DNA of 30,877 nucleotides from contig CAIVND010000025.1 of NCBI GenBank assembly GCA_903907185.1, forward strand, positions 1 through 30,877, in the 5' to 3' direction. Positions within the stretch are counted from its first letter, which is position 1, and the number at the start of each line of letters is the position of its first letter. A model generated the notes under the pieces. It saw only the letters and a list, made by a program, of their open reading frames with translations, was not told where the DNA came from and searched no databases. This document shows, piece by piece, positions 23,182-30,600 of the stretch. Made by a program: the position numbers and the translations under genes. The stretch is from an uncultured Acidimicrobiaceae bacterium (GTDB lineage Bacteria > Actinomycetota > Acidimicrobiia > Acidimicrobiales > Bog-793).

Positions 23182-24426
23182 ATGACAGCCACATCACAAT
23201 CAGCGTCCAATGAATCCGCCGTTGCCTCGCGGATCTCCCGACGGGTAGGTGCCGTTGCTCCGTCCGCCACGCTGGCCATCGACGCGAAGGCGAAGGCGAT
23301 GAAGGCCTCGGGGCTCGACATCATCGGGTTTGGTGCTGGTGAGCCGGATTTTCCGACGCCACAGAACATCATCGACGCCGCAATCGCTGCCTGCTCGGTA
23401 ACGGTAAACCATCGCTACACACCAATTGCAGGCCTGCCGGAGCTGCGTAGCGCCATTGTCGCGAAGACGCTTCGTGATTCGGGCTATTCGATCGTTCCCG
23501 AGCAGGTGCTGGTGGCAAATGGTGGCAAGCAGGCGATCGCAAACTCGTTCGCCACGGTGATCGATCCCGGAGATGAGGTGCTGGTCCCGGCCCCCTACTG
23601 GACGACCTATCCCGAGTCGATTGCGCTCGCTGGTGGCATTCCGATCACCGTCCCAACCGATGAGTCAACGGGGTTTCAGGTCACGCCCGAGATGCTCGAC
23701 CAATACGCCACACCAAAGACCAAAATGGTGGTCTTTGTGAGTCCATCAAACCCTACGGGAGCGGTCTATGACCGAGCGGCGATCGAGGCGATCGGCAGGC
23801 ACTGTGTAGATCGTGGCTGGTGGGTCCTTACCGATGAGATCTATGAGCACTTGGTCTATGGAACGAACGAACAGCACTCGATGCCGGTCGTCGTTCCCGA
23901 GATCGCTGATCGCTGCATCGTCGTCAACGGCGTCGCAAAGACCTATGCCATGACGGGTTGGCGTGTTGGATGGATGATCGCACCGACCGATGTCATCACT
24001 GCAGCCACCAATCTGCAGTCACACGAGACGTCGAACGTCAACAATGTGGCTCAGCGTGCAGCCATCGCGGCGCTTGAGGGTGACCTTTCCGCGGTCGAGA
24101 TGATGCGGAGCGCATTTGATCGTCGCCGGACAACGATCTATTCGATGTTGAACGAGATCCCGGGAGTTACCTGCTTCGAGCCACAGGGGGCGTTCTACGC
24201 CTTCCCCTCCTTTGCTGGAGTTCTTGGCAGGTCGATCAATGGACGTCGCCCGAGTTCGACGCTCGAGCTGGCGGAGATTGTGCTTGACGAGGCGGAGGTT
24301 GCCTTCGTTCCCGGCGAGGCCTTCGGCGCCCCGGGATATGGCCGTTTCTCCTATGCACTCGCTGACAAGGACATGGAAGAGGGCGTCCGCCGACTCGCGG
24401 AACTGCTCGCCAACGCAACGGACTAA
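23182..24426 (+). CDS. Pyridoxal-phosphate aminotransferase, class I (aspartate aminotransferase type)
   Basis: Class I aminotransferase of the AspC I-gamma type, transferring amino groups between aspartate or similar donors and 2-oxoglutarate. The 414 residues include FGAGEPDFPTP (50-60), YTPIAGLPELR, VANGGKQAI, the SPSNPTG block (187-193), TDEIYEHLVYG, the PLP lysine K253 in NGVAKTYAMTGWRVGW, and the substrate Arg in RFSYALADKDMEEG. The start is uncertain: ATG at 23173 and 23182 are both in frame with no ribosome site. The second follows AAGCAT by seven bases, the spacing seen at the two leader peptides, so I chose it. It is divergent from serC and precedes serA. A glutamate- or aspartate-linked role is likely; another specificity cannot be excluded. 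Confidence 0.9.
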   Translation: MTATSQSASNESAVASRISRRVGAVAPSATLAIDAKAKAMKASGLDIIGFGAGEPDFPTPQNIIDAAIAACSVTVNHRYTPIAGLPELRSAIVAKTLRDSGYSIVPEQVLVANGGKQAIANSFATVIDPGDEVLVPAPYWTTYPESIALAGGIPITVPTDESTGFQVTPEMLDQYATPKTKMVVFVSPSNPTGAVYDRAAIEAIGRHCVDRGWWVLTDEIYEHLVYGTNEQHSMPVVVPEIADRCIVVNGVAKTYAMTGWRVGWMIAPTDVITAATNLQSHETSNVNNVAQRAAIAALEGDLSAVEMMRSAFDRRRTTIYSMLNEIPGVTCFEPQGAFYAFPSFAGVLGRSINGRRPSSTLELAEIVLDEAEVAFVPGEAFGAPGYGRFSYALADKDMEEGVRRLAELLANATD

Positions 24427-24435
24427 GCCAACTTT

Positions 24436-24450
24436 GGCCGCAGAGCGGCC
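24436..24450 (+). other. Short GC-rich hairpin after the aminotransferase gene
   Basis: GGCCGC (24436-24441), loop AGA, GCGGCC (24445-24450) lie ten bases after the stop codon. There is no U-run, so this is at best a weak U-less terminator of the aminotransferase transcript. Confidence 0.4.
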
Positions 24451-24464
24451 GCGAGATGTGCGGG

Positions 24465-24587
24465 TAGATTTGTAGTGAAGATACACCACTGGACGGGGGA
24501 CCTCAGAGTGATCTGAGCGTCGTTGGTGTAAAACGGTTCGACATAACGGAGTGGTCCTTAACGGCGACTCCATGAGAAGGAGCGGTA
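24465..24587 (+). promoter_or_regulatory. serA promoter and structured 5' leader
   Basis: TAGATT (24465-24470) is a likely -10 box, giving a leader of about 110 bases before the serA ATG. The leader can form a nested stem: TACACCA with TGGTGTA (24482-24488/24524-24530), ACG with CGT (24493-24495/24518-24520), and CTCAGA with TCTGAG (24502-24507/24512-24517) around a GTGA tetraloop. A second possible stem, GGAGT with ACTCC, lies downstream. No leader peptide rich in serine codons and no U-run terminator are visible. The architecture suggests a cis-regulatory RNA, unlike the leaderless genes nearby. Confidence 0.5.
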
Positions 24588-26162
24588 ATGGCAAGGATCC
24601 TCGTCACCGAAAAATTGGCTCAAGCTGGACTCGATGCAATGGCGGCCGCGGGCCATGAGGTTGTTGAAGAGTTGGAGTGGACGCCGGAGAGTTTGCTCAC
24701 ACTTATCAAGGGAGCAAACGCGCTCGTTGTTCGCTCAGCAACGAAGGTGACGAAAGAACTGCTTGAGGCAGGCACCGATCTCATGGTCGTGGGACGTGCC
24801 GGCGTTGGACTCGACAACGTTGACATCGAGGCGGCAACACAACTTGGTGTGATGGTCGTGAACGCTCCAGAGTCCAACATCTTGTCGGCCGCTGAACACG
24901 CGTTCGCACTTTTGCTCGCTCAGGCGCGCAATATCCCCCAGGCACACAGCGCGCTCATCGCTGGCCGGTGGGAGCGTGCAAAGTGGGAGGGCGTGGAGCT
25001 ACACGGGAAGACGCTCGGTATTGTCGGACTTGGTCGCATTGGCGCACTTATCGCGCAGCGAGCGATGGCCTTTGGCATGCGCGTCATCGCCTATGACCCC
25101 TACACCACCCAGGAGCGTGCGAAGCGCATGGGTGTCGAACTGCTCTCGCTCGATGAACTTATCGCCGATGCCGACTTCATCACGATTCATCTGCCCAAGA
25201 CGAAGGAGACCACAGGGCTGTTCAACGCAGAACTGCTTGCAAAGACAAAGAAAGGTGTACGCATCATCAACGCCGCACGCGGCGGACTGATCGTCGAACA
25301 AGACCTTGCCGATGCGATTAACAGCGGTCACGTTGCCGGTGCAGCACTGGACGTCTTTGACAAGGAGCCCTCAACGGACTCTCCGCTCTTTGGTATCGCT
25401 TCGGTCGTCGTTACCCCCCACCTTGGTGCAAGCACCGAGGAGGCACAAGACAAGGCGGGAGAGCAGATCGCAGAGCAGATCGTGCTTGCGTTGAATGGTG
25501 ATTTTGTTCCCTATGCGGTGAACGTCTCCGCTGGTGCAGCCTCTGAGGCGGTCCGTCCCTATCTCGGCATCGCCGAGAGCCTTGGTCGTTTTCTGGCAGA
25601 GCTCTGCGAAGATATGCCCGACGTGCTTGATGTTGAGTTTGAGGGAGCTCTTGCGGGGGAGAACACCTCGATCTTGACGCTCTCCGTTTTGAAGGGTGTG
25701 CTCGGGGTTGTTACCGAGGAGCCAGTCTCATACGTCAATGCTCCACGGATCGCCGATGAGCGTGGACTCAAGGTTCGCGAGAGCCAGAGCGCGACATCAG
25801 TTGATCGCCACAATGTGATTACTGTGCGTTCGTCCACCCATGCAGTCTCAGGAACGCTACGCGGTGGCTTTGCGAATCAGCCGAGCTTTGTCGAGATCGA
25901 TGGCCACACCCTCGATCTGTCGCCGACCAGCGTTCTGCTCATCGTTCGCAACGATGATCGGACCGGGATGATTGGAATGGTTGGCACCGCACTTGGTGAC
26001 GCCGGTGTTGGAATCGTCAACATGGCGGTCGCCCAACAGAGCGATGTGGATGGAACTGCTCTCATGGCGATCGCCACCGATCGACTGACCGACGAGGCAA
26101 CCATCGCTGCGCTTCGTGCAAAAGATGGAATCCTCGATGTCCATCAGGTGCGCGGCGTCTGA
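24588..26162 (+). CDS. serA: D-3-phosphoglycerate dehydrogenase, long ACT-containing form
   Basis: Oxidises 3-phosphoglycerate to 3-phosphohydroxypyruvate with NAD+, the first serine step. The 524 residues match the long type I enzyme of actinobacteria. The substrate domain has GRAGVGLDNVD (69-79). The NAD site is GIVGLGRIG (144-152). Catalytic residues are R231 in INAARGGLI, E260 in DKEPSTDSP and H278 in TPHLGAST. An intervening regulatory (ASB) domain covers about 315-445 and a C-terminal ACT domain (about 450-524) has LLIVRNDDRTGMIGMVGTAL, where serine feedback usually acts. AGAAGGAG precedes the ATG with good spacing. The long structured leader (24477-24587) suggests RNA-level control. 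Confidence 0.97.
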   Translation: MARILVTEKLAQAGLDAMAAAGHEVVEELEWTPESLLTLIKGANALVVRSATKVTKELLEAGTDLMVVGRAGVGLDNVDIEAATQLGVMVVNAPESNILSAAEHAFALLLAQARNIPQAHSALIAGRWERAKWEGVELHGKTLGIVGLGRIGALIAQRAMAFGMRVIAYDPYTTQERAKRMGVELLSLDELIADADFITIHLPKTKETTGLFNAELLAKTKKGVRIINAARGGLIVEQDLADAINSGHVAGAALDVFDKEPSTDSPLFGIASVVVTPHLGASTEEAQDKAGEQIAEQIVLALNGDFVPYAVNVSAGAASEAVRPYLGIAESLGRFLAELCEDMPDVLDVEFEGALAGENTSILTLSVLKGVLGVVTEEPVSYVNAPRIADERGLKVRESQSATSVDRHNVITVRSSTHAVSGTLRGGFANQPSFVEIDGHTLDLSPTSVLLIVRNDDRTGMIGMVGTALGDAGVGIVNMAVAQQSDVDGTALMAIATDRLTDEATIAALRAKDGILDVHQVRGV

Positions 26163-26234
26163 TCGATGCTTTCGAGCGTCGTGACGCGACGTTCAGATCA
26201 CTAGATCGCAACGTGGCGACGAGGGTCGGTCAGA

Positions 26235-26240
26235 TAGTGT
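26235..26240 (+). promoter_or_regulatory. Putative -10 box of the Gfo/Idh gene
   Basis: TAGTGT would start transcription near 26247, just before the GAGGGGG ribosome site (26247-26253) of the gene at 26260. The 97-base gap after serA also contains a weak CGTCG/CGACG stem (26177-26191) without a U-run. Confidence 0.45.
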
Positions 26241-26259
26241 TGCCTCGAGGGGGCAGATC

Positions 26260-27339
26260 ATGACGGTTCGGATCGCAGTTGTTGGTGTCGGCTTTGGAAC
26301 GACAGTTCACGTTCCGGCATTCCAAAGTGAGGGACTCGAGGTCGTTGCCATCGCGGCTCGGCGTCGTGAACGCGCTGAGGCAGCTGCCGCAGCACTCAAC
26401 GTGCCACAGGTTTTTACTGATTTTGATGAGCTGCTTGGTATCGATGGACTCGATGCGGTCAGCATTGTCACGCCGCCGCGACTCCACCACGAGATGGCGA
26501 TCGCTGCGCTGCGTGCAGGCAAGCACGTCATCTGCGAGAAACCCTTTGCACTCAATGAACAGCAGGCGATTGAGATGGTTGAGGAGGCGGACAGATCTGG
26601 CGTCACCGCGATGGTGGCACATGAGTTTCGCTACGCCTCGGGCCGGATGTTCGTCCACCAACTGCTCGAGGATGGCTATATCGGAACACCGAAGTACGCG
26701 CACCTTCGACTCTTTCGTGGTCCAACCAAGGCCAGTGCTCTTGCTGAATATCGAACAGAGCGAGACTCCCAGGAGGCAGGTGGTGGATTTCTCTATAGCC
26801 CCGCGTCGCACTACATCGACGGACTGCGGCACTGGTTCGGCGAAGTGGAATCGGTGGTGGGGAACTTGATAGCGATCGCTCCTGAGCGCGTCCACGACGG
26901 CAAAGAGATGATCTCCGATGGAGATGACACGCTCAGCTTTACTTTGAACTTTGCAAGTGGCGTCGTCGCGGAGATGGTTGGATCAAAGGTGACGCCGTTC
27001 TCAGAGGAGTCGCTGATCGCGATCTATGGAACCGGTGGAACATTGGTGACGCCTCAGGTTGGATTTAATCCGCCAGCTCACGGCGAGGTGCTCGGCGCGC
27101 GCCTTGGAAGAGAGACCGAACTCACACCGATTGCGATCCCCAGCTCGTATGAACCGTTCATCGATGACCGTGATGATCGGATGATGCCATTTCGTCTTTT
27201 TGTTCGAGACTTCTTGCGTGGTATCGAAACCGGGACCTCTCCCTCTCCGAGCTTTCTCGATGGACTTGCCTGTCAACAGGTACTCGACGCTCTGCGCAGG
27301 TCCTCGATTGAGGGCCGAAGGATCGCTATCGCGCAATAG
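26260..27339 (+). CDS. Gfo/Idh/MocA-family oxidoreductase
   Basis: NAD(P)-dependent dehydrogenase-like protein of 359 residues. The N-terminal Rossmann fold has VRIAVVGVGFGTTVHVPAF (3-21) and the family motif ICEKPFALNE with K94 of the EKP triad. The C-terminal sheet domain contains the catalytic region GGGFLYSPASHYIDGLRHWFG with H184 and D187. The usual Asp before it (LxDxGxH) is replaced here by Ser-Pro. Such enzymes oxidise sugars, inositols or related polyols; the substrate is unknown. GAGGGGG precedes the ATG. It lies 105 bases before a bicupin gene with its own ribosome site; the two could form one catabolic unit, but this is inference. Confidence 0.9.
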   Translation: MTVRIAVVGVGFGTTVHVPAFQSEGLEVVAIAARRRERAEAAAAALNVPQVFTDFDELLGIDGLDAVSIVTPPRLHHEMAIAALRAGKHVICEKPFALNEQQAIEMVEEADRSGVTAMVAHEFRYASGRMFVHQLLEDGYIGTPKYAHLRLFRGPTKASALAEYRTERDSQEAGGGFLYSPASHYIDGLRHWFGEVESVVGNLIAIAPERVHDGKEMISDGDDTLSFTLNFASGVVAEMVGSKVTPFSEESLIAIYGTGGTLVTPQVGFNPPAHGEVLGARLGRETELTPIAIPSSYEPFIDDRDDRMMPFRLFVRDFLRGIETGTSPSPSFLDGLACQQVLDALRRSSIEGRRIAIAQ

Positions 27340-27398
27340 TCAAATTGTTGACTCGGCTCGCTGAGGTCATTTCTCTGTCTATTTCACCGGCCCCGACC

Positions 27399-27404
27399 TA
27401 CACT
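27399..27404 (+). promoter_or_regulatory. Putative -10 box of the bicupin gene
   Basis: TACACT in the 105-base gap would place the transcript start near 27411, about 34 bases before the GTG. A TTGACT at 27348 is too far upstream to be its -35. Weak call. Confidence 0.35.
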
Positions 27405-27444
27405 GGAAACCGTTGTGTCAGAGACAATGAGGGGGTAACTGACC

Positions 27445-28638
27445 GTGGCTGAACCGGAGCTTTTTCACGAGCCATCGAGTGATGATGATCGAGCGGGACT
27501 GAACAAAGGTGTGGCGCGCCAGACGCGCTATCGGCAGTTCCTCACGGAGGAGAACATTCCGATCTACGAGAACATCATCGGCGTGCATAACGTGCGAGAG
27601 CTTGATCTTGGAGCATGGGATCGTCTTGGGGGAAATGGTGCCTACATCTACTTAGATGGAACCGACGGCATCAAGGGAATGTTTGTGCTCGAGGTCCCTG
27701 GCGGTGCTGCGCTGAAACCGGAGCGACACTTTTATCACGCGATCTATCTTGTCGTTGAGGGCCGCGGCACGACCGAGACATGGGTTGATGAAAAGAACAA
27801 GAAGGTAACCGAGTGGGGACCAGGATCACTCTTTTACCTTCCTCCAAACGTCCATCACCGGATCGTCAACGCCACGAACGAGCGGGTGCTGATCATTGCG
27901 GCGACCAACGCCCCACCCGTCTTTAACGTGGTCTTTGATGAGCACTTCATCTTTAACAATGACTACATCTTTCCCGCGCACTACCGAGATGATCAGGACT
28001 TCTACAAGTACGACGAGAAGGTGTACGCGGTTCCCTTCAACAAGCGGGCACAGGCTCGTACCAACTTCTATCCCGACATCGTTCACTCTGAGCTTCCACT
28101 CGACAATCAACGGGCACCGGGATTTCGTCGTATCCAACCGGCATGGAGTGGATTCGAAGATGAATCCTGTGGCTTCATCGCTCAGTATCCCCAGGGTCGT
28201 TACTCGCGAGCGCACTATCACGATGCCGGTGCAGTGTTGGTCTGCCTGCGGGGTAAGGGTTACACCTACAACTGGCCGGTCGAACTCGGACAAACACCGT
28301 GGAAAGACGGCCATGGGGACGAGGTCAAGGTTCTTGACTATGTGCCAGGTGGTCTCGTCGCGGCAGCTCCGGGTGGTGGAACGTGGTTCCACCAGCACTT
28401 CGGTGTGGCCGATGAACCCTTCCGAGTCATCAACTTTTGGGGTGGCCCAACGCCGCTTACCTATCTTGGATTCGATCCCGAGTCCGGTGCCGCGACAAAC
28501 CTCAACATCAGCCAGGGCGGTCGTGCGATCGGCTACGCCCAGGAGGATCCCTTTATTCGTGAGCAGTTCCAGCGTGAACTTGAAGCGGTTGGTCACTCCA
28601 ACACCATGCCGCCCAGTGTCTACGAGACCGATCTGTAG
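27445..28638 (+). CDS. Bicupin protein, probable metal-dependent dioxygenase-like enzyme
   Basis: A 397-residue protein with two cupin domains. The first (about 75-160) has the metal-site pattern H95, H98 and E105 in ERHFYHAIYLVVEGRG, then PPNVHHRIVNAT (H137/H138). The second (about 235-335) has H257 and H259 in SRAHYHDAGAVLVCLRGKG, and H316 and H318 in TWFHQHFG. Both domains thus look able to bind a metal, as in quercetinase- or gentisate-type bicupins, but I cannot name the substrate. The GTG at 27445 is supported by GAGGGGG (27429-27435) with nine bases of spacing. No signal peptide, so cytoplasmic. It follows the Gfo/Idh gene and converges with leuA across a strong hairpin. Confidence 0.82.
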   Translation: MAEPELFHEPSSDDDRAGLNKGVARQTRYRQFLTEENIPIYENIIGVHNVRELDLGAWDRLGGNGAYIYLDGTDGIKGMFVLEVPGGAALKPERHFYHAIYLVVEGRGTTETWVDEKNKKVTEWGPGSLFYLPPNVHHRIVNATNERVLIIAATNAPPVFNVVFDEHFIFNNDYIFPAHYRDDQDFYKYDEKVYAVPFNKRAQARTNFYPDIVHSELPLDNQRAPGFRRIQPAWSGFEDESCGFIAQYPQGRYSRAHYHDAGAVLVCLRGKGYTYNWPVELGQTPWKDGHGDEVKVLDYVPGGLVAAAPGGGTWFHQHFGVADEPFRVINFWGGPTPLTYLGFDPESGAATNLNISQGGRAIGYAQEDPFIREQFQRELEAVGHSNTMPPSVYETDL

Positions 28639-28646
28639 CAGAGGCG

Positions 28647-28694
28647 TTTCATCGAATCACGGTACCGGAGCGGGATCCCGGCACCGTGATGAAA
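28647..28694. terminator. Bidirectional hairpin between bicupin gene and leuA
   Basis: TCACGGT-A-CCGG (28657-28668) pairs with CCGG-C-ACCGTGA (28678-28689) with a single internal mismatch and a nine-base loop. TTTCA (28647-28651) and TGAAA (28690-28694) extend it after a bulge. It fills the 64-base gap between two convergent genes and can act on either strand. U-runs are short. Confidence 0.65.
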
Positions 28695-28702
28695 GATTCG
28701 GC

Positions 28703-30388
28703 CTAGCTCGGTGGACGGCGCCGACCGTTGACTGCAGAGATGACCGCACGGAGCGATGCGGTGGTGATGCTGGGATCGATGCCGACACCCCAACGGGTCT
28801 TGCCATCGGCATCAGCCGTCTCAACATAGGCAACGGCAGAGGCCGAGGCTCCCTGAGCGATCGCATGTTCGGAGTAATCGACGACATCGATCTTGATGCC
28901 GAGACCATCGCGGATGCCGGCGACGAAGGCCGCAATTGGACCGTTGCCCTCACCGGAGATTGTCTGGTGCTCACCATCGACGAGGAGTTGGGCGGTGCAC
29001 TTATCAGCACCTCCACTTACCTGGGTCTCATGACTGAGCAGTTCGATCGATCCACCCGAGAGGTACTCGCGCTCGAAGACCTCGAACATGACATCGGGGG
29101 AGATCTCGGTGCCCGTGTCTTCGGTGACGTGTTGGATGGCTTGGGAGAACTCGATCTGCAGCCTTCGAGGCAGAATCATGGAGTGCTCAACCTCCATAAT
29201 GTAGGCAACGCCGCCCTTACCGGACTGTGAGTTGACGCGGATTACCGCCTCATAGCTGCGACCGACATGGTGCGGATCGATGGGGAGATAGGGAACTTCC
29301 CACAGCCTGTAGTTCTTCTCGAGCGCCGCGATGCCCTTCTTGATGGCATCCTGATGCGACCCAGAGAACGCGGTGTAGACCAGGTCGCCAACGTAGGGGT
29401 GGCGCGGATGGACCGGGAGACGGTTGCAATACTCAGCGACTCGACGAAGCTGGTCGATGTCGGTGATGTCGAGCTTCGGGTCGACGCCCTGAGAGAAGAG
29501 GTTCATCGCAAGGGTGACGATGTCCACGTTGCCTGTTCGCTCGCCATTACCAAACAGGCAGCCCTCAACACGATCGGCACCGGCCATGACGCCAAGCTCT
29601 GCGGCAGCGACCGCACAGCCGCGATCGTTGTGTGGGTGAAGGCTCAGCACGATTGCCTCGCGCCTAGGAATGTTGCGATGAAAGTATTCAATGAGATCGG
29701 CATACATGTTGGGTGTTGACATCTCGACCGTCGCGGGAAGGTTCAAGATGAGGGGTCGATCCTTGGTTGGCTCGATGACGTCCATAACCGCTGAACAGAT
29801 CTCGATGGAGTACTCAATCTCGGTACCGGTGAATGACTCTGGGCTGTACTCATAGCGCAGGTTCGTATTAGGAAGGGTCGATTCAAGGGCTCGACAGATC
29901 GTTGCTGCATCGGTCGCAATCTTGGTGATTCCGTCCTTGTCGAGACCAAAGACGACTCGACGTTGGAGCACTGAGGTTGAGTTATAAAAGTGGACGATCG
30001 CATTGTTCGCACCCTCAAGAGATTGATAGGTCCGCTCGATGAGGTCTTTGCGACTCTGCACAAGTACCTGAATGGTCACGTCATCGGGGACGAGATCCTC
30101 TTCAATGAGCGCCCGCACGAAGTCGAAGTCTGGCTGGGAGGCGGAGGGAAAACCCACCTCAATCTCTTTGAACCCCATCTGAACGAGTGCTTCGAACATC
30201 CGGCGTTTGCGCACCGGGTCCATGGGATCGATCAGTGCCTGGTTTCCATCGCGTAGATCCACGGCACACCACAGGGGGGCTTTGGTAATGGCCTTTGCCG
30301 GCCAGGTGCGGTCCTCAATATCGACCGGCTCATAGGGTCGGTAGAGCTCGAAGGGCATCTTTCGCGGGATTACATTCTGTGGCGGCAT
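28703..30388 (-). CDS. leuA: 2-isopropylmalate synthase, long actinobacterial form
   Basis: Condenses 2-oxoisovalerate with acetyl-CoA, the first committed leucine step. The 561 residues resemble the long LeuA of actinobacteria. The catalytic TIM barrel has VDLRDGNQALIDPMD (43-57), GFKEIEVGFPSASQPD, and the metal HxH in LSLHPHNDRG (H251, H253). RVEGCLFGNGERTGNVDIVTL follows. The C-terminal third (about 430-561) is the leucine-binding regulatory domain. The ATG at 30388 was chosen for the GAGGT just upstream; a GTG two codons earlier is in frame but overlaps that site. Expression is expected to depend on the attenuator at 30434-30533. Leucine feedback on the enzyme is the family norm. Confidence 0.96.
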   Translation of the reverse strand: MPPQNVIPRKMPFELYRPYEPVDIEDRTWPAKAITKAPLWCAVDLRDGNQALIDPMDPVRKRRMFEALVQMGFKEIEVGFPSASQPDFDFVRALIEEDLVPDDVTIQVLVQSRKDLIERTYQSLEGANNAIVHFYNSTSVLQRRVVFGLDKDGITKIATDAATICRALESTLPNTNLRYEYSPESFTGTEIEYSIEICSAVMDVIEPTKDRPLILNLPATVEMSTPNMYADLIEYFHRNIPRREAIVLSLHPHNDRGCAVAAAELGVMAGADRVEGCLFGNGERTGNVDIVTLAMNLFSQGVDPKLDITDIDQLRRVAEYCNRLPVHPRHPYVGDLVYTAFSGSHQDAIKKGIAALEKNYRLWEVPYLPIDPHHVGRSYEAVIRVNSQSGKGGVAYIMEVEHSMILPRRLQIEFSQAIQHVTEDTGTEISPDVMFEVFEREYLSGGSIELLSHETQVSGGADKCTAQLLVDGEHQTISGEGNGPIAAFVAGIRDGLGIKIDVVDYSEHAIAQGASASAVAYVETADADGKTRWGVGIDPSITTASLRAVISAVNGRRRPPS

Positions 30389-30433
30389 GTGCACCTCACT
30401 TTTTCTTTTTCGGTGAACTGATCTTTGGGAAAT

Positions 30434-30465
30434 AAAAAACCCCCTGGGCCAAATGGCGCAGGAGG
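30434..30465 (-). terminator. Intrinsic terminator/attenuator before leuA
   Basis: Read on the minus strand, CCTCCTGCGCC, loop ATTT, GGCCCAGGGGG (30465 down to 30440) form an 11-position stem with one mismatch and one G-U pair, followed by six T (30439-30434). It lies about 45 bases before the leuA ATG and directly after the leader hairpin. No antiterminator pairing was obvious by eye. Confidence 0.88.
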
Positions 30466-30467
30466 CT

Positions 30468-30492
30468 ACGGCAAGCTCGGGGAGCTCGCCGT
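30468..30492 (-). promoter_or_regulatory. leuA leader hairpin starting in the leader stop codon
   Basis: On the minus strand ACGGCGAGCTC pairs over 11 positions (one G-U) with GAGCTTGCCGT around a CCC loop. The 5' arm begins on the last A of the leader TAA. Two bases separate it from the terminator. It mirrors the ilvB leader hairpin. Confidence 0.7.
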
Positions 30493-30533
30493 TACGTAAG
30501 CAGCAGTGACTTGAAGTTGAGATCTCTACCCAT
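30492..30533 (-). CDS. leuA attenuator leader peptide (MGRDLNFKSLLLT)
   Basis: A 13-residue open frame upstream of leuA. Codons 10-12 are CTG CTG CTT, three consecutive leucines, just before Thr and the TAA; codon 5 is also Leu. A leader with a Leu run, followed at once by a hairpin and an intrinsic terminator, is the classic leu attenuation device: leucyl-tRNA shortage would stall the ribosome in the Leu codons. No Shine-Dalgarno is present. The ATG follows the -10 box by seven bases, so the leader is probably translated from a leaderless 5' end. Confidence 0.8.
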   Translation of the reverse strand: MGRDLNFKSLLLT

Positions 30534-30540
30534 GGTTCAA

Positions 30541-30569
30541 ATCATGCCCGGATTGAGCGCTCTCGTCAA
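30541..30569 (-). promoter_or_regulatory. leuA promoter, TTGACG-N17-CATGAT
   Basis: On the minus strand TTGACG (30564-30569) and CATGAT (30541-30546) are separated by 17 bases, close to the sigma-70-type consensus. The leader ATG at 30533 follows after seven bases. It lies between the leuD stop (30601) and the leader, so leuA has its own promoter. No terminator for leuD was seen in the 67 bases between the leuD stop and the leader. Confidence 0.72.
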
Positions 30570-30600
30570 GGCGCCTCCCCAAAACTCGCCAAAAAGGCCG

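Noticed and set aside
26177..26191. CGTCG-TGACG-CGACG stem after serA as a terminator
   Set aside because: Five base pairs and only two following T; too weak to call.
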